Positions 14,599 through 15,261 of a DNA stretch of 15,261 bases are shown piece by piece. The stretch's first letter is position 1, and every line of letters starts with the position of its first letter. This DNA is from RFTU01 sp032122355. Lineage in GTDB: Bacteria > Pseudomonadota > Gammaproteobacteria > Burkholderiales > Burkholderiaceae_C. The stretch is from positions 1 through 15,261 of the forward strand of contig JAUMCS010000122.1 in the NCBI GenBank assembly GCA_032122355.1, in the 5' to 3' direction. A program made the position numbers and the translations under genes. The notes under the pieces are model-generated. The model did not search any database and was not told the DNA's origin. It worked only from the letters and a program-made list of their open reading frames with translations.

Positions 14599-14719
14599 AA
14601 AAGCCCGCACTGAACGCACAACACAAAACCGTGTTGCAGCTTTGTTTACCGATGTGAACCACCCCCTCCAACAAGCCATGATGCAGGAGCTGCTGACGGG
14701 GAGGACGAGGTTGGTATGA
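14591..14719 (+). pseudogene. hsdR N terminus fused in frame to an hsdS C-terminal tail
   Basis: The frame encodes 42 residues. Residues 1-25, MSEKARTERTTQNRVAALF followed by TDVNHP, match the start of type I restriction subunits (HsdR), which normally continue into a GYRYLGDW-type segment. Instead the frame goes on with QQAMMQELLTGRTRLV and stops. That is the C terminus of an HsdS, similar but not identical to the one ending at 12727. The start overlaps the DUF262 stop by 8 bp (ATGTCTGA), the expected place for hsdR. The restriction subunit is thus lost or interrupted here. The product is unlikely to be functional. It may be a recombination scar or an assembly join. Confidence 0.75.
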
Positions 14720-14799
14720 CAAATAAACTCATTCCTTTGCACAGTGATTTAGTGACCGAACTGCGTCAATTGATTGATGCCGCTCGCCGCAGGGCGGCG
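14673..14799 (+). repeat. 127-bp repeat, copy 1 (hsdS tail + DUF1016 start)
   Basis: Identical to 15135-15261. It covers the AAGCCATGATGCAGGAGC hsdS tail, its stop codon, and the first 84 bases of the second DUF1016 gene. The copies are 462 bp apart. The left flanks differ (C against T); the right end of copy 2 is the window end. Confidence 0.97.
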
Positions 14800-15261
14800 G
14801 TGGCTGTCAATGCGGAGTTGACCTTGCTGTATTGGCAAGTGGGTCAGCGTATTCACCGCGAAATTTTGGGTGGAAAACGGGCAGGCTATGGTGAGGAGGT
14901 TATCACCGCTTTAGCAACTCAGTTGTGTGCTGAATATGGGCGTGGTTGGAGTGCTCGTCAACTTCGCCTTTGTATCCGATTTGTACAGGCATACCCAGAT
15001 GTTCAGATAATGCACACACTGTGTGCCAAATTGAGTTGGTCGCACTTGCGTTTGCTAGCTGCGCTAGACAACCCCATACAACGGGATTTTTACACTGAGC
15101 TGTGCCAGCTAGAAAACTGGAGCGTGCGTCAGTTAAGCCATGATGCAGGAGCTGCTGACGGGGAGGACGAGGTTGGTATGACAAATAAACTCATTCCTTT
15201 GCACAGTGATTTAGTGACCGAACTGCGTCAATTGATTGATGCCGCTCGCCGCAGGGCGGCG
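14716..15261 (+). CDS. second DUF1016 gene, truncated, with an in-frame partial duplication
   Basis: The frame opens MTNKLIPLHSDLVTELRQL and stays open to the window end (182 codons). Residues 1-~140 are a DUF1016 N-terminal domain paralogous to the gene at 10310: both have YWQVGQ, GRG or GRGWS, LSWSH and NWSVRQL-type motifs. After SVRQLS the family sequence stops at 15135, where a second copy of the hsdS tail is read in another frame (HDAGAADGEDEVG). The frame then restarts in frame at a second MTNKLIP (15178). The nuclease domain is absent. The gene overlaps the hsdR-hsdS remnant by 4 bp (ATGA). Either a tandem duplication or an unresolved assembly loop explains this. Confidence 0.7.
   Translation, partial: MTNKLIPLHSDLVTELRQLIDAARRRAAVAVNAELTLLYWQVGQRIHREILGGKRAGYGEEVITALATQLCAEYGRGWSARQLRLCIRFVQAYPDVQIMHTLCAKLSWSHLRLLAALDNPIQRDFYTELCQLENWSVRQLSHDAGAADGEDEVGMTNKLIPLHSDLVTELRQLIDAARRRAA
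15135..15261 (+). repeat. 127-bp repeat, copy 2, ending at the window edge
   Basis: Exact copy of 14673-14799 that interrupts the second DUF1016 gene and reaches the last base. A terminal repeat of exactly 127 bp equals a commonly used de Bruijn graph word size, so the sequence probably stops here because the assembler could not resolve the repeat. Confidence 0.95.

Overview
The window looks like chromosomal DNA of a Gram-negative proteobacterium, possibly a betaproteobacterium (Burkholderiales-like). That placement rests on the style of the RmuC, allophanate hydrolase and type I restriction-modification (RM) proteins, on mid-range GC and on a Tat-type binding-protein signal, so it is tentative. 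A run of 10 Ns (9873-9882), and a right end that stops inside a sequence already present 462 bp earlier, suggest a short-read, probably metagenomic, scaffold.

Left half, minus strand (5291 down to 204): a compact nitrogen-acquisition operon. The order of transcription is allophanate hydrolase (atzF-like), then a NitT/TauT-type ABC importer (Tat-exported binding protein, permease, ATPase), then a GntR/FCD regulator as last gene. The genes are 5-50 bp apart or overlap by 4 bp. A perfect palindrome, CTTGTATACAAG, sits between a TATACT -10 box and the first start codon and is a good candidate operator for the GntR protein. The enzyme that would make allophanate is not in the window. The first ~120 bp hold two related ~22-bp direct repeats that resemble an insertion sequence terminus.

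Right half, plus strand (5556 to the end): rmuC, then a type I RM operon loaded with accessory genes: hsdM, fic (cut by the N gap), a DUF1016/YhcG PD-(D/E)XK nuclease gene, hsdS, a DUF262/DUF1524 GmrSD-like gene, the first ~25 codons of hsdR, and a second, truncated DUF1016 gene. No complete hsdR is present.

The most unusual signal is how the accessory genes are joined to the RM genes. A 17-bp piece of the hsdM 3' end plus the next start codon (ATGGGGGCGGTATGGAA) occurs three times, immediately before fic, before DUF1016 and before hsdS. Around the last two it lies in an exact 102-bp direct repeat. Recombination between these repeats would remove the DUF1016 gene as a 1209-bp unit and leave the hsdS start intact. 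A second module, the hsdS 3' end ending in GAGGTTGGTATGA, also occurs three times, before DUF262 and twice before a DUF1016 start. Imperfect 28-34 bp palindromes spaced every 41-44 bp fill the gaps on both sides of the first DUF1016 gene. Together these suggest that accessory defence genes enter and leave this operon at short stop-start junction modules copied from hsdM and hsdS.

The right end is a scar or an unresolved tandem. The hsdR start is fused in frame to an hsdS tail, then comes a DUF1016 gene broken by a second copy of the same hsdS tail and DUF1016 start. Separately, rmuC carries a recent 231-bp (77-residue, 11-heptad) internal duplication.
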